Of a stretch of DNA of 64,000 nt, positions 9,204 to 17,741 are shown piece by piece. Numbering within the stretch: position 1 is the stretch's first letter; each line of letters opens with the position of its first letter. Source of the stretch: Pseudomonas sp. GOM6 (GTDB taxonomy: Bacteria; Pseudomonadota; Gammaproteobacteria; Pseudomonadales; Pseudomonadaceae); assembly GCF_029537485.1 (NCBI RefSeq), contig NZ_JARPUS010000003.1, positions 124,001-188,000 on the forward strand, written 5' to 3'. The notes beneath the pieces are model-generated. The model was given only the letters and a program-made list of their open reading frames with translations. It was not told the DNA's origin and made no database searches. The position numbers were made by a program, and so were the translations under genes.

Positions 9204-9448
9204 GCTGGCCGGCGACCGCGCATTTAATAAAAAACGGCATGCTGCCTGGGCAGACGCCGAAAGCAAACCGACAGCGGGGGGACGCCAGCGGCCCAGGATA
9301 GGCCCCGCCATGGAGTAAGCGAGGCCGTCCGTTCATGACAGGCTGCACGCCTGCGGTTGTTCGAAGTCCATGCCCACAAAGGGTTGAACGGCCAAGGGGA
9401 TGAGGACTCCCACATGGCGCGCTAGCATGGCTGGATTGGGCATTGGCT

Positions 9449-11344
9449 TCAGCGCTCCAGCACGTAGGTGCCGGGCGCGGCACAAAGCGGTGGGTGCTTC
9501 TTCGAGCCGAGCGACGTGGGTGCTATGCGACTGTCGCCGGAGCGCGCGCCGATCCACTGCCGCCAGTGCGGCCACCAGCTGCCAGGCTGACGTTCGCCGG
9601 CGACCTTCAGCCAGTCTTCAGCGTCGGCCTGGATGGCACTGGCGCTGTAAAAATACGACTTGGGGTTGCCCGGCGGATTCACCAGGCTCTGCAGGTGGCC
9701 GGAGTTGGACAGGACGAAGGTGCTGTCCTCGCCGAACAGCCGGGCGGTGCCGTAGCAGCCCTGCCAGGGGGTGATGTGGTCGGTGGTGCCGCCGACCACA
9801 TAGGCGCCGACACGCACCTGGGTCATGTCGATCGGCTGGCCGGCGATCCACAGCCGGTTCGGATGGCTGAAGGGGTTCTTCTCGATCAGGTCCAGGTAGT
9901 CGGCATGCAGCTGGGCCGGCAGGCGCGTGGTGTCGCTGTTCCAGGCCAGGATGTCGAAAGCCGGCGGCTTGTTGCCGAGCAGGTAGTTGTTGACCCAGTA
10001 GTTCCAGATCAGGTCGTTGGGCCGCAACCAGGCGAACATGCGCGCCATCTCCTGGCCGCTGAGCACGCCCTTGCGCCGCGAGTTGGCCTTGGCCGCGGCC
10101 AGCGCGGCCGGGGTGGCGATCATGCCGATGCCGGTGTCGTCCATCACGGAGGGCATGTCCAGCACGCACACCGCCCAGCTGGTATTGGCCACCTTGGCGC
10201 TCTCGCCCACCGCCGCCAGCCAGCCCAGGTAGGCGGCCAGAGTGATACCGCCGGAGCAGGAGCCCCACATGTTCACGTCGGGGCTGCCGGTGATCTGCCG
10301 CGCCACGTCCACCGCCTGGTCCAGGCACTGCACGTATTGCGACAGGCCCCAGTCGCGCTGCTTGGCCGTGGGGTTGCGCCAGCTGATGACGAACAGCTGC
10401 ACGCCGCTGTCCTGGATCCACTTGATCAGGCTTTTCTCCGGCGACAGGTCGACGGCGTAGTACTTGTTGATCTGCGGCGGCGACATCACCAGCGGGCGGC
10501 TGAACACGCTTGGGGTGGTCGGTGCGAACTGCAGCAGCTCAAACATCTTGTTGCGGAACACCACCTCGCCCTTGGCACTGGCGATGTTCTCGCCCAGCCT
10601 GAACGGCTCGCTATCGACCTGCGACGGCAGGCCACGGTTGTGCAGCAGGTCGCGGGCCAGTTGGCGGCCGCCCTGCAGCAGACTGGCGCCGCCGGTGTCG
10701 ACCACCTTGCGCAGCGCCGTAGGGTTGGTCAGTAACAGGTTGCTCGGCGCCAGGGCATCGACCAGTAGTGCGGCGACGAAGCGCGCACGCCCCTTGTCCG
10801 CCCCAGGCAGCTCGGCGGTATCGATGAAGGCATTGAGTTCGCGCTCGCCTGCCAGGTAGCTCTGCACCAAGCGACGCAGAAAGGGGTTGCTCTGCCAGGC
10901 CGGGTCGGCGAAACGCTTGTCCTTCGGCGCCGGCGCCAGCTGCGACTCGCCGCTGGCGATGCGGTACAACTCGCGCAGGTAGTTGCCGGTGTGCATGCCG
11001 GCCTTGAACGGGGTACTCGCTACCGCCTTGAGCAGACTGCCAGCAGCGCCCAGCACGTCGCGTGAGCGCAGGCCGATCAGCGGTGTCACCGCCAGAGTGT
11101 GCTTCTCGGCAGCCTCGGCCAGCTCGGCAGCCGTCTCCAGGACCAGGGACCTGGCGGTCGGCTTGGCGACCTTGGTCACGACCTTCTTCGGCGCAGGCTT
11201 GCTTAACGGCTGCAGCGCCTTGTTAGGGGATTGCTTAGCGCTCTGCTGGGCGACCTTGGCGCGACTAACACGTGGCTTGCGCACGGCAGCAGTGGCCGGC
11301 GCCGCGGACGCCTCTGTCGCGGTGGATTCAGGGTTCTGCTTCAT
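9449..11344 (-). CDS. phaC: Poly(3-hydroxyalkanoate) synthase with Lys/Ala-rich N-terminal extension
   Basis: This 631-residue protein belongs to the PhaC family, which polymerises 3-hydroxyacyl-CoA into storage polyester. The lipase-like box is GSCSGG with nucleophile Cys363; the catalytic Asp522 lies in TTDHITPW and His550 in NSGHLQSLVNPPGNPKSYF. The PhaC N-domain (residues ~110-240) and the C-terminal APGTYVLE are present. It is about 60-70 residues longer than the usual Pseudomonas PhaC1/PhaC2 because residues 1-65 are an Ala/Lys/Pro-rich, histone-H1-like tail resembling that of phasin PhaF. No phaZ, phaD, phaF or phaI is adjacent; the neighbours are a YeiH-type exporter gene (34 bp upstream) and an MFS gene. 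The ribosome site is weak. The enzyme class is certain; monomer preference is not. Confidence 0.88.
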   Translation of the reverse strand: MKQNPESTATEASAAPATAAVRKPRVSRAKVAQQSAKQSPNKALQPLSKPAPKKVVTKVAKPTARSLVLETAAELAEAAEKHTLAVTPLIGLRSRDVLGAAGSLLKAVASTPFKAGMHTGNYLRELYRIASGESQLAPAPKDKRFADPAWQSNPFLRRLVQSYLAGERELNAFIDTAELPGADKGRARFVAALLVDALAPSNLLLTNPTALRKVVDTGGASLLQGGRQLARDLLHNRGLPSQVDSEPFRLGENIASAKGEVVFRNKMFELLQFAPTTPSVFSRPLVMSPPQINKYYAVDLSPEKSLIKWIQDSGVQLFVISWRNPTAKQRDWGLSQYVQCLDQAVDVARQITGSPDVNMWGSCSGGITLAAYLGWLAAVGESAKVANTSWAVCVLDMPSVMDDTGIGMIATPAALAAAKANSRRKGVLSGQEMARMFAWLRPNDLIWNYWVNNYLLGNKPPAFDILAWNSDTTRLPAQLHADYLDLIEKNPFSHPNRLWIAGQPIDMTQVRVGAYVVGGTTDHITPWQGCYGTARLFGEDSTFVLSNSGHLQSLVNPPGNPKSYFYSASAIQADAEDWLKVAGERQPGSWWPHWRQWIGARSGDSRIAPTSLGSKKHPPLCAAPGTYVLER

Positions 11345-11378
11345 GACAAGTCTCGGCTCGGCAGGCTCGGAAGGCGCA

Positions 11379-12389
11379 TCACCAGCCCCAGTGCAACAGC
11401 ACCAGGACCAGCGCGGCGAGGAAGGCGGTTTCGCCGATCATCAGCAGGATCGGCTTGATGCCCACGGTGGCCAGCTCCTTGAGCTGGGTCTTCATGCCCA
11501 GGGCGGCGATGGACACCACCAGGCACCAGCGCGACAGCTCGTTTATGCCGCCTTGCACCAGGCTCGGCACCCAGCCGGTGCTGTTGATGCAGGCCAGGAT
11601 CAAGAAGCCGACGGCGAACCAGGGCAGCAGCGGCGGACGCTGGCCGCCGGTCTCGGCGCCCTGCATGCGGGTGATCATGGCGGCCACTACGATGACCGGC
11701 AGCAGCATGGCCACGCGCATCAGCTTGACCACGGTGGCGGTGTCGCCGGTCTCCGCCGACATGCTGTAACCGGCGCCGACCACCTGGGCCACATCGTGGA
11801 TGGTGGCGCCGAGGAACACTCCGGCCAGTTCGGGCGACAGTGCGAACCCGTTGGCGATCATCGGATAGAGAATCATCGCCAGGGTCGACAGCGCCGACAC
11901 ACCGATCACGGTGAACAGGGTGGCGCGTTCCTTCTGCGGGTGGTTGGGCAACGCGGCGGCCAGCGCCAGTGCTGCCGATGCCCCACAAATAGCAGTAGCG
12001 CCGCCGGTCAGCATGCCGAACAGGCGCTGGAAACCCAGCGCCTTGGCCGCCAGCACCGACAGCGAGATAGTGACCACCACCAGGATCACCACCAGCGCCA
12101 GCGGCTTCCAGCCGAGGCCGACGATCTGCTCCAGGGTGATGCGCATGCCCAGCAGGCACACACCCAGACGCAGCACGGTGCGCGCGGTGAACTCGATGCC
12201 GGCCTTGCACTTGCCCTCGCTGGCGAGAAAGTTCAGCGACAGCCCCAGCAACAGGGCGAACAGCATCACCGGCGCACCGTAATGTTCGGAGAGGAAAGTG
12301 GCTGCCGCGGCGGCCACCAGGCTGACGCTGATGCCCGGCGCCAGTTCGCGGGCGCGTAGATTGAGCTGACTGAGAGCAAGAGTGCTCAT
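11379..12389 (-). CDS. YeiH/UPF0324 family putative sulfate exporter
   Basis: This is a 336-residue polytopic membrane protein with about ten hydrophobic segments. The family signature GGATAICGASAALA sits around residues 125-138, with ATIHDVAQVVGAG later and the conserved end STALGWVP-like segment (INSTGWVP). UPF0324 proteins include TauZ, proposed to export sulfate or sulfite released in taurine and sulfonate breakdown. Here it shares an array with a TauD-family dioxygenase, which makes a link to a sulfonated substrate possible but unproven. The start at 12389 was preferred to one 126 bp upstream because it immediately precedes the conserved part and follows GAGGTT. The 172 bp before it hold no other recognisable gene. 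Confidence 0.82.
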   Translation of the reverse strand: MSTLALSQLNLRARELAPGISVSLVAAAAATFLSEHYGAPVMLFALLLGLSLNFLASEGKCKAGIEFTARTVLRLGVCLLGMRITLEQIVGLGWKPLALVVILVVVTISLSVLAAKALGFQRLFGMLTGGATAICGASAALALAAALPNHPQKERATLFTVIGVSALSTLAMILYPMIANGFALSPELAGVFLGATIHDVAQVVGAGYSMSAETGDTATVVKLMRVAMLLPVIVVAAMITRMQGAETGGQRPPLLPWFAVGFLILACINSTGWVPSLVQGGINELSRWCLVVSIAALGMKTQLKELATVGIKPILLMIGETAFLAALVLVLLHWGW

Positions 12390-12561
12390 GGCGCGGGAAC
12401 CTCGCAGTCGATGAGGATAAACATCTGAGCGCTCTCTTTCTCGACAGAACAGGTAGCGATGCTGAACATGTCGGCGATAGCGGAGAGCCGCACGCCAGGT
12501 TTGAGCAAGCAGCACAAAGCGTCCATTGGCAGCCTCTCAGCTGCCACAGGGAACCAATGAC

Positions 12562-13224
12562 TCATGACGGCTGGGTCTCACGCTCGCGTAATTTGAGAGC
12601 CTCACGCATCCCGCCCAACAACACCTTCGCCGGATGGGCACCGGACAATGCCAACTGACCGTCGAAGATGAAGTGCGGCACGCTGTCTGAGGGACAGGCG
12701 CTACCGGTGAAGGGACGTCCATCGCGATAGAGGGCCCGCGCCATGATCTCGCGCGGATAACCACAGGACACAGCGATAGCCAGTAGCGTATTGGCATCCC
12801 CGATGTTTTCACCGGAGAAAAAATGCGCAGCGAACAAGCGCTCCAGCAGGCGATCACGCTGCTCCGGAGTGCCCAGATCAATGGAATAGCGCAGCAGGCG
12901 ATGTGCATCTGCAGTATTGGGCATGTGAGTAATACGGCTGAAGTCGAAACTGAGATCGACCGTCGCAGCAGCCTCCTGCACTTGCGCCTGACGCAGGCGC
13001 ACAGCCGATTCGCTCCCCAGACGCTTCAGGTAAAACTCGTGGAACGGCACCCCCCCAGCGGGTAATTGCGGCAACAACTGCACGCCCTGCCAGTTGACGC
13101 TCACAACCTGCTCCGGCAGGAACTGCTGCAACTGCAACGTCGCCCGTTTTAGCTGACGCTTGGCAATCAGACACCAGGGGCAGATAAAGTCAAAGGCGAC
13201 ATCGATGCGCACGGCCTGGCTCAC
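12562..13224 (-). CDS. DsbA family (FrnE-like) thioredoxin-fold oxidoreductase
   Basis: This is a 220-residue cytosolic protein with the active-site motif C15-P-W-C18 in FDFICPWCLIAKRQL, and no signal peptide. Later segments (HFFSGENIGD, GVPHFIF-like SVPHFIFDGQLALSGA) are standard for FrnE-like DsbA-family proteins, which act as disulfide isomerases or glutathione-dependent isomerases on polyketide and aromatic intermediates. The start is GTG, overlapping the stop of the upstream MFS gene by four bases, so the two are translationally coupled. The tight coupling points to a role in processing or detoxifying something handled by that carrier. Confidence 0.88.
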   Translation of the reverse strand: MSQAVRIDVAFDFICPWCLIAKRQLKRATLQLQQFLPEQVVSVNWQGVQLLPQLPAGGVPFHEFYLKRLGSESAVRLRQAQVQEAAATVDLSFDFSRITHMPNTADAHRLLRYSIDLGTPEQRDRLLERLFAAHFFSGENIGDANTLLAIAVSCGYPREIMARALYRDGRPFTGSACPSDSVPHFIFDGQLALSGAHPAKVLLGGMREALKLRERETQPS

Positions 13225-14549
13225 GACTGGGCCTCCAGTGCTGCGGTAACGGCCTTTTCCTCGACACCCTCGCCCTTGAGACGGGCCATATCGGCCAAGT
13301 AGCTGCGCCCCGCCAGGAGGAAAACCGCAGCGGCACCGATGCTCACCAGCGGCACCAGCTGGAAGGCATTGTCCAGACCGATCAGGTCGGAAACCTTGCC
13401 AGTCAGCAACGGGCCGGTGGCCAGGCCCAGCAGGTTATTGGCCAGCGTTAAGGTAGCGAAGGCCGTGCCGTGCACTTTGTAGTGGGTCAGGTTGGCGACC
13501 ATCGCGCTTGCCGGACCAGTGGTGCCGGCGGCAACGAACATGCCCAGGCAGATCAGCGCCAGCTGCAGCATGCCAAACGGCAGAGCGAAGGCCAGCGACA
13601 GCATCAGACAGCTGCCCAGGCAATAGGCCATGCACAAACCGATCTTGCGCTCAGCCTTGTTTCGACTGATGCGGTCGCAAAGCATGCCGCAGAGGATCAT
13701 CCCGGCACCGCTGCACAGTACGATGATGGCGGCCACGGCGCCGGCCTTGTCGGTGCTCATGCCGTAGAAGCGGTTCAGGTAGCTGGGCATCCAGACGATT
13801 ACGGTGCCGCCGACAAACAGCTGCAAGCCGCTGGCGACATAGGCGCAGAGTACAGAGCGGCTGGAGTACAGGGTGCGCAGCGGGCGACCAACCTTGTCCG
13901 CCGCCGCACTGGCGGCCTTGGCCACGCGCTGTGGGGCGATCTTCGCCTCGCGCACCACGATCGGGTAGAGCACAGCCAGGGCCAGGCCGAAAAAGGCCAT
14001 GCCGGCGAAGGCCCAGCGCCAGCCGAAATACTGGGCCATAGCGCCACCCAGGGCCATGCCCAGCACCGAGCCGAACATACCACCAGAGATGAAGGCGCCG
14101 GACAGGGTGGCGCGCATCTCGCGCGGGAATACCGAGACCACCACGGCGATGCCAACGCTACCGTAAGCAGCCTCACCGACACCGACCATGAAGCGTGCCC
14201 AGAACATCTGTTCGTAGCTCTCAGCCAGGGCGCAGCCCAGGGTTGCCAGACTCCAGATCACGGCCATGATGGTCAGACTTCTGATCCGCCCGAAGCGGTC
14301 GGCCAGCAGCGACAGCGGGAAAGTCAGCAGGCCAACCATCAACGCGACGATGCCACTGAGCAGTCCCAGTTGGGTGTCGGAGAGCGCCCACTCGGCCTTG
14401 AGGCTTGGGAACACGGCATTGAGCACCTGCCGCGACATGTAGTCGGAGATCAGCAGGCCGAAAGTCAGGGCGAAGACAATCCAGGCATAGCGCCGCGCTA
14501 TGCCCTTGGACGTGTCCTCGATATCGTCATCAATATGATGTGCGGCCAC
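13221..14549 (-). CDS. MFS transporter (spinster/organic anion-type)
   Basis: This is a 442-residue, 12-segment inner-membrane transporter. SLLADRFGRIRSLTIMAVIW is the loop 2-3 signature and ISDYMSRQVLNAVFPSLKAEW is typical of the spinster/ACS-like MFS carriers that take up organic acids. The start codon is GTG, six bases after an AGGAGG. The 5' leader carries an AACAATAACAA tract 29-39 bases upstream of the start, as seen in Crc-controlled uptake genes. It overlaps the DsbA-like gene downstream and lies 250 bp after the BKACE gene. It is the best candidate for the pathway's uptake system; the substrate is unknown. Confidence 0.88.
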   Translation of the reverse strand: MAAHHIDDDIEDTSKGIARRYAWIVFALTFGLLISDYMSRQVLNAVFPSLKAEWALSDTQLGLLSGIVALMVGLLTFPLSLLADRFGRIRSLTIMAVIWSLATLGCALAESYEQMFWARFMVGVGEAAYGSVGIAVVVSVFPREMRATLSGAFISGGMFGSVLGMALGGAMAQYFGWRWAFAGMAFFGLALAVLYPIVVREAKIAPQRVAKAASAAADKVGRPLRTLYSSRSVLCAYVASGLQLFVGGTVIVWMPSYLNRFYGMSTDKAGAVAAIIVLCSGAGMILCGMLCDRISRNKAERKIGLCMAYCLGSCLMLSLAFALPFGMLQLALICLGMFVAAGTTGPASAMVANLTHYKVHGTAFATLTLANNLLGLATGPLLTGKVSDLIGLDNAFQLVPLVSIGAAAVFLLAGRSYLADMARLKGEGVEEKAVTAALEAQS

Positions 14550-14800
14550 GGCAGCCTCCTCGTTGTACAGCTAGTGCTTGTTATTGTTGTAGGTCGTCAT
14601 CGACGCTCGGCAAAGGCCTCTGGCCAGCCCGGTAGGGCCGCCGGCACCGCGTGCGATGCCCCGGTTCGTGGCCCGGGCGCCGCACGCGGCAGAGACCTTT
14701 GCCCAGCGGCGTAGGGCGATCCACGACCTGACCTGCGGGGATCGCCGGAAAGCTCGGAACGGGCGTACCAAGGCACGCCCACCCCACGCCAGGAGGTCAA
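14550..14800. other. 251-bp spacer between the BKACE and MFS genes
   Basis: This stretch holds no convincing gene. It contains two inverted repeats readable in the minus-strand transcript, GGGCGT/ACGCCC around 14761-14780 and GGCGAT/ATCGCC around 14714-14745, but neither is followed by a T-run. They may act in attenuation or mRNA processing and stability between the two genes. The CA motif lies at its left end. Confidence 0.4.
14578..14588 (-). promoter_or_regulatory. Candidate Hfq/Crc (CA) motif in the MFS leader
   Basis: On the minus strand CTACAACAATAACAAGCAC contains AACAATAACAA, a match to AANAANAANAA, in the leader of the MFS gene starting at 14549. The surrounding bases resemble those at the start of the DUF1302 gene (AATAACAACAAGCA). 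The motif is seen; Hfq/Crc control is inferred. Confidence 0.5.
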
Positions 14801-15850
14801 TCACTTGTGCAGGAAGCCCTGCTGGCGGCCCTTGGGGTTAGGTGCGAAACCATTGGCGGCCAGAGTCTCCTCGACGGTGTCGTAGAACACGCCGATCTTG
14901 AGGATCTCGCGGGCCTCCTGGCCGTTAGCCACCGGGCGGCCGAACTCCTTGGCGATACGCACCAGCTGCTGGATCTGCTCGACCGTGGTCATCTTGCGCG
15001 AGCGATCCTGGGTCCAGATGTTGTCCTCGATCCCGCAGCGCACGTGCAGGCCCATGGCCATCCCTATCATGTTGATCGGCAGCACGTTGAGCATGGTGCT
15101 CTCCACGGTCAGCATGGTGCCGTCCGGGATGGCGCGCAGGAAGTTGGCCAGGCTGTAGATATGCGGCTGATCCATGCCCCCGCCGATGGCCACCCAGTTA
15201 CAGACCAGCGGGCCCTTGTAGCCACCGCGACGGATCAGGCGCTCGACCGACTCGTAGCTGTTGATGTTGTAGAACTGGAAGGCACTCTGGATGCCGGCTG
15301 CGGAGAGACGCCGAACGTGCTCCTCGATAAAGCCCGGGCCTGAGGGCACGATCATCTCGCGGTAGGCCTCATGGGTCTCATGAGCCATGGAGGTGCCGGC
15401 GATATCGCGCACATCCATCTGCTCGCAGACGTTCATCTGGGTGGTGTTGACGGTCACGGTCACCTGATCGGGCTTGGGGTCCAGCTCGGCCAGCATGTGG
15501 CGGGTGTCGTCGTGCAGCCACTTGGCCGCCGCACCATCTTCCGGGGGCGCGAAGGAGATCGAGCCGCCCACTTGGATGACCATGTCCGGCACGGCTTCGC
15601 GCACGCCGGCGATCAGCTCGTTGAACTTGGACAGGCGCTTGGAACCCTTGCCGTCCAGCTCGCGAACGTGCAGGTGCAGTACGGAAGCGCCGGCTTCGTA
15701 GCAGTCGACGGCCTTCTGGATCTGCTCCTCCATGGTCACCGGAATGTCTTCCGGGAAGTCGGAGGGGAACCATTCCGGGCCATAGGGCGCAGCGGTGATG
15801 ACCAGCTTGTCCTGGTTTTCAGGGAAGAGCGAACCGTCTAGGAAGTTCAA
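14801..15850 (-). CDS. 3-keto-5-aminohexanoate cleavage enzyme family protein (BKACE)
   Basis: This is a 349-residue TIM-barrel enzyme of the BKACE (DUF849) family. The metal-binding pair His59/His61 is in SVLHLHVRELDGKGSKRL, and the C-terminal GLHVRCGIEDNIW is the family signature containing the third metal-site Glu. BKACE enzymes condense a beta-keto acid with acetyl-CoA and release acetoacetate plus a shorter CoA thioester, for example in lysine fermentation or carnitine (dehydrocarnitine) breakdown. The start is TTG at 15850, with a GAGGT site. It follows a TauD-family gene by 51 bp. The beta-keto acid used here is unknown, but the family makes this the strongest catabolic marker of the cluster. 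Confidence 0.9.
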   Translation of the reverse strand: MNFLDGSLFPENQDKLVITAAPYGPEWFPSDFPEDIPVTMEEQIQKAVDCYEAGASVLHLHVRELDGKGSKRLSKFNELIAGVREAVPDMVIQVGGSISFAPPEDGAAAKWLHDDTRHMLAELDPKPDQVTVTVNTTQMNVCEQMDVRDIAGTSMAHETHEAYREMIVPSGPGFIEEHVRRLSAAGIQSAFQFYNINSYESVERLIRRGGYKGPLVCNWVAIGGGMDQPHIYSLANFLRAIPDGTMLTVESTMLNVLPINMIGMAMGLHVRCGIEDNIWTQDRSRKMTTVEQIQQLVRIAKEFGRPVANGQEAREILKIGVFYDTVEETLAANGFAPNPKGRQQGFLHK

Positions 15851-15901
15851 TTCTGTTACCTCGAATGATTGGAAGTGAGTGCTCCGCCAGAGCGCTCCGA
15901 C

Positions 15902-16750
15902 TCAGAAGGGCTTGTCGCCGATGATCCCCGCGCGCTCCATCTTGCGATGGCACGGTGGGTAGTCCATGACGGCGTAATGCTGGGTACTGCGGTTGTCCCA
16001 GATCGCCACGCTGTTGGGCTTCCAGCGCCAGCGCACCTGGTATTCCGGGATGTAGGCCTGGCCGATCAGGTAGCGCAGCAGGTCGCTGCCGCCCATGCTG
16101 AAGTCCTGGCCGTAGCGCACGTGCTCGGGCGTGTGGAAGTTGCTGAAGTGGGTGGTGAAGGCGTTGACGAACAACACCTTCTCGCCGGTTTCCGGATGAG
16201 TACGCACCACGGGGTGCTCGGCATCCGGGAACTGCGCCTTGAGCGCCAGGCGCTTTTCAATGGGCATGGCGGCGCCGAAGCTGGCCTCGATGCTGTGGCG
16301 TGCGCGCAGGTTGGCGATCTTGGCCTTAACTTCGTCCGGCAGCATCTCGTAGGCCAGCGCCATGTTCGCCCACATGGTGTCGCCGCCCACCGGCGGACAC
16401 TCCACGCAGCGCAGCACGCAACCCATGGGCGGGATGTCGCGCCAGGTGGCATCGGTATGCCAGGCGTTCTCGTAGCGGTCGTTGGGCTGCTCGGGGCTCT
16501 TGTAGATGCGCACCAGGCCAGGATGATCCGGGTCGCTGCCGGCCACCGGGTGGTCCTCCAGCTCGCCGAAACGGCGGGCGAAGGCCACGTGGTCGGCGCG
16601 GCTGATGTCCTGGTCACGCAGGAACAGCACCTTGTGCCTGAGCAGCAACTGGCGGATCTCGGCGAACAGCTGTTCGTCGCGGGCGGCGTCGGCCAGGTTG
16701 ATGCCGCTGATTTCCGCGCCGATGGCGCAGGTCAGTTGTTCGACTTGCAT
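15902..16750 (-). CDS. TauD/TfdA family Fe(II)/2-oxoglutarate-dependent dioxygenase
   Basis: This is a 282-residue enzyme. The iron ligands are His98 and Asp100 (AWHTDATW) and His258 (NRSTQHYAV); an Arg near 269-273 binds 2-oxoglutarate. Family members hydroxylate and so cleave taurine, other sulfonates, phenoxy acids or betaines. The start at 16750 is preceded by AGGAGG. The gene begins 10 bp after the quinone oxidoreductase gene and precedes the BKACE gene, so oxidation followed by beta-keto acid cleavage is a plausible order of reactions. The UPF0324 exporter further down might point to a sulfonate. It is not an exact TauD by eye, so no symbol is given. Confidence 0.9.
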   Translation of the reverse strand: MQVEQLTCAIGAEISGINLADAARDEQLFAEIRQLLLRHKVLFLRDQDISRADHVAFARRFGELEDHPVAGSDPDHPGLVRIYKSPEQPNDRYENAWHTDATWRDIPPMGCVLRCVECPPVGGDTMWANMALAYEMLPDEVKAKIANLRARHSIEASFGAAMPIEKRLALKAQFPDAEHPVVRTHPETGEKVLFVNAFTTHFSNFHTPEHVRYGQDFSMGGSDLLRYLIGQAYIPEYQVRWRWKPNSVAIWDNRSTQHYAVMDYPPCHRKMERAGIIGDKPF

Positions 16751-16760
16751 GGCGGCCTCC

Positions 16761-17741
16761 TCAGATGACGAAGATCGACGAACCGGTGGTCTTGCGCGAC
16801 TCCAGGTCGCGATGCGCCTGCACCGCATCCTGCAGGGCGTAGTGCTGGTTGATTTCGATCTTGATCCGGCCGCTGCCGACATGATCGAACAGCTCGCCGG
16901 CCAGGGCAGCCTTCTCGGCCGGGTCGGCGATATAGTCGGCCAGCGCCGGACGGGTCATGTACAGCGAGCCCTTCATCGCCAGCAACTGCGGATTGAAGCC
17001 TTCGATCGGACCGGAGGCTGTACCGACGCAGACCAGCAGGCCGCGGCGCTTGAGCGAATCCAGCGAGCCCATGAAGGTGTCCTTGCCGACGCTGTCGAAC
17101 ACTACGTTGACGCCGACGCCGTCGGTCAGCTCACGCACGCGCCCCGCGACATCCTCGTGGCTGTAATTGATGGTGTGATCGCAGCCATGGGCACGGGCGA
17201 CATCCGCCTTGGCATCGCTGGAGACGGTGCCAATCACAGTCAGGCCAAGCAGCTTGGCCCACTGCGAGACAATAAGGCCGACCCCGCCGGCGGCGGCGTG
17301 CAGGAGGATGCTGTCGCCTTCCTTGAAGTCATGGATGCGGCGCATCAGGTAGGAGGACGTCAGGCCGCGCATGGTCATGGCCGCGGCGGTCTCGAAAGCG
17401 ATCGAGTCGGGAATCCGGATCAGCGGCGCGGCCGGCACCAGGCGCTCGGTGCTGTAGGCGCCGAGGGTGTTGACGAAACCGGTGTAGGTCACCCGGTCGC
17501 CGACCGCGACGTTATCCACGCCCGCGCCGAGGGCCACCACCACGCCGGCCGCCTCCACGCCGATGCCATTAGGCAGCGGGATCGGGTAGGTGCCGTTGCG
17601 GAAGTAGGTGTCGGCGTAGTTCAGACCCACGGCGACATGGCGGATGCGCACCTGGCCGGGACCGGGGTCGCCGACCTCGACATCCTCGTAGCGCAGCACT
17701 TCCGGTCCCCCGGTCTCATAGAAGCGGACGGCTTTGGCCAT
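16761..17741 (-). CDS. NADPH:quinone oxidoreductase, zinc-less MDR type (QorA-like)
   Basis: This is a 326-residue medium-chain dehydrogenase/reductase. The catalytic-domain opening GGPEVLRYEDVEVGDPGPGQ, the NYADTYFRNGTYP segment and the nucleotide-binding AAAGGVGLIVSQWAKLLG are those of the quinone oxidoreductase (QOR) subfamily, which lacks the zinc-binding cysteines. It reduces quinones or alpha,beta-unsaturated carbonyls with NADPH. It is the first gene of the catabolic array; GGAGAACAGGC precedes its ATG, and copy C of the conserved element lies 74 bp upstream. The physiological substrate could be an enone intermediate of the pathway; that is inference. Confidence 0.9.
   Translation of the reverse strand: MAKAVRFYETGGPEVLRYEDVEVGDPGPGQVRIRHVAVGLNYADTYFRNGTYPIPLPNGIGVEAAGVVVALGAGVDNVAVGDRVTYTGFVNTLGAYSTERLVPAAPLIRIPDSIAFETAAAMTMRGLTSSYLMRRIHDFKEGDSILLHAAAGGVGLIVSQWAKLLGLTVIGTVSSDAKADVARAHGCDHTINYSHEDVAGRVRELTDGVGVNVVFDSVGKDTFMGSLDSLKRRGLLVCVGTASGPIEGFNPQLLAMKGSLYMTRPALADYIADPAEKAALAGELFDHVGSGRIKIEINQHYALQDAVQAHRDLESRKTTGSSIFVI

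Noticed and set aside
9204-9448. Small open frames between the MFS and PHA synthase genes
   Set aside because: No ribosome sites or protein-like composition; Arg/Ala/Pro-rich frames typical of non-coding GC-rich DNA.
12390-12561. A hidden gene or promoter between the DsbA-like and YeiH-like genes
   Set aside because: No convincing coding frame, regulon element copy or terminator was seen in the 172 bp.
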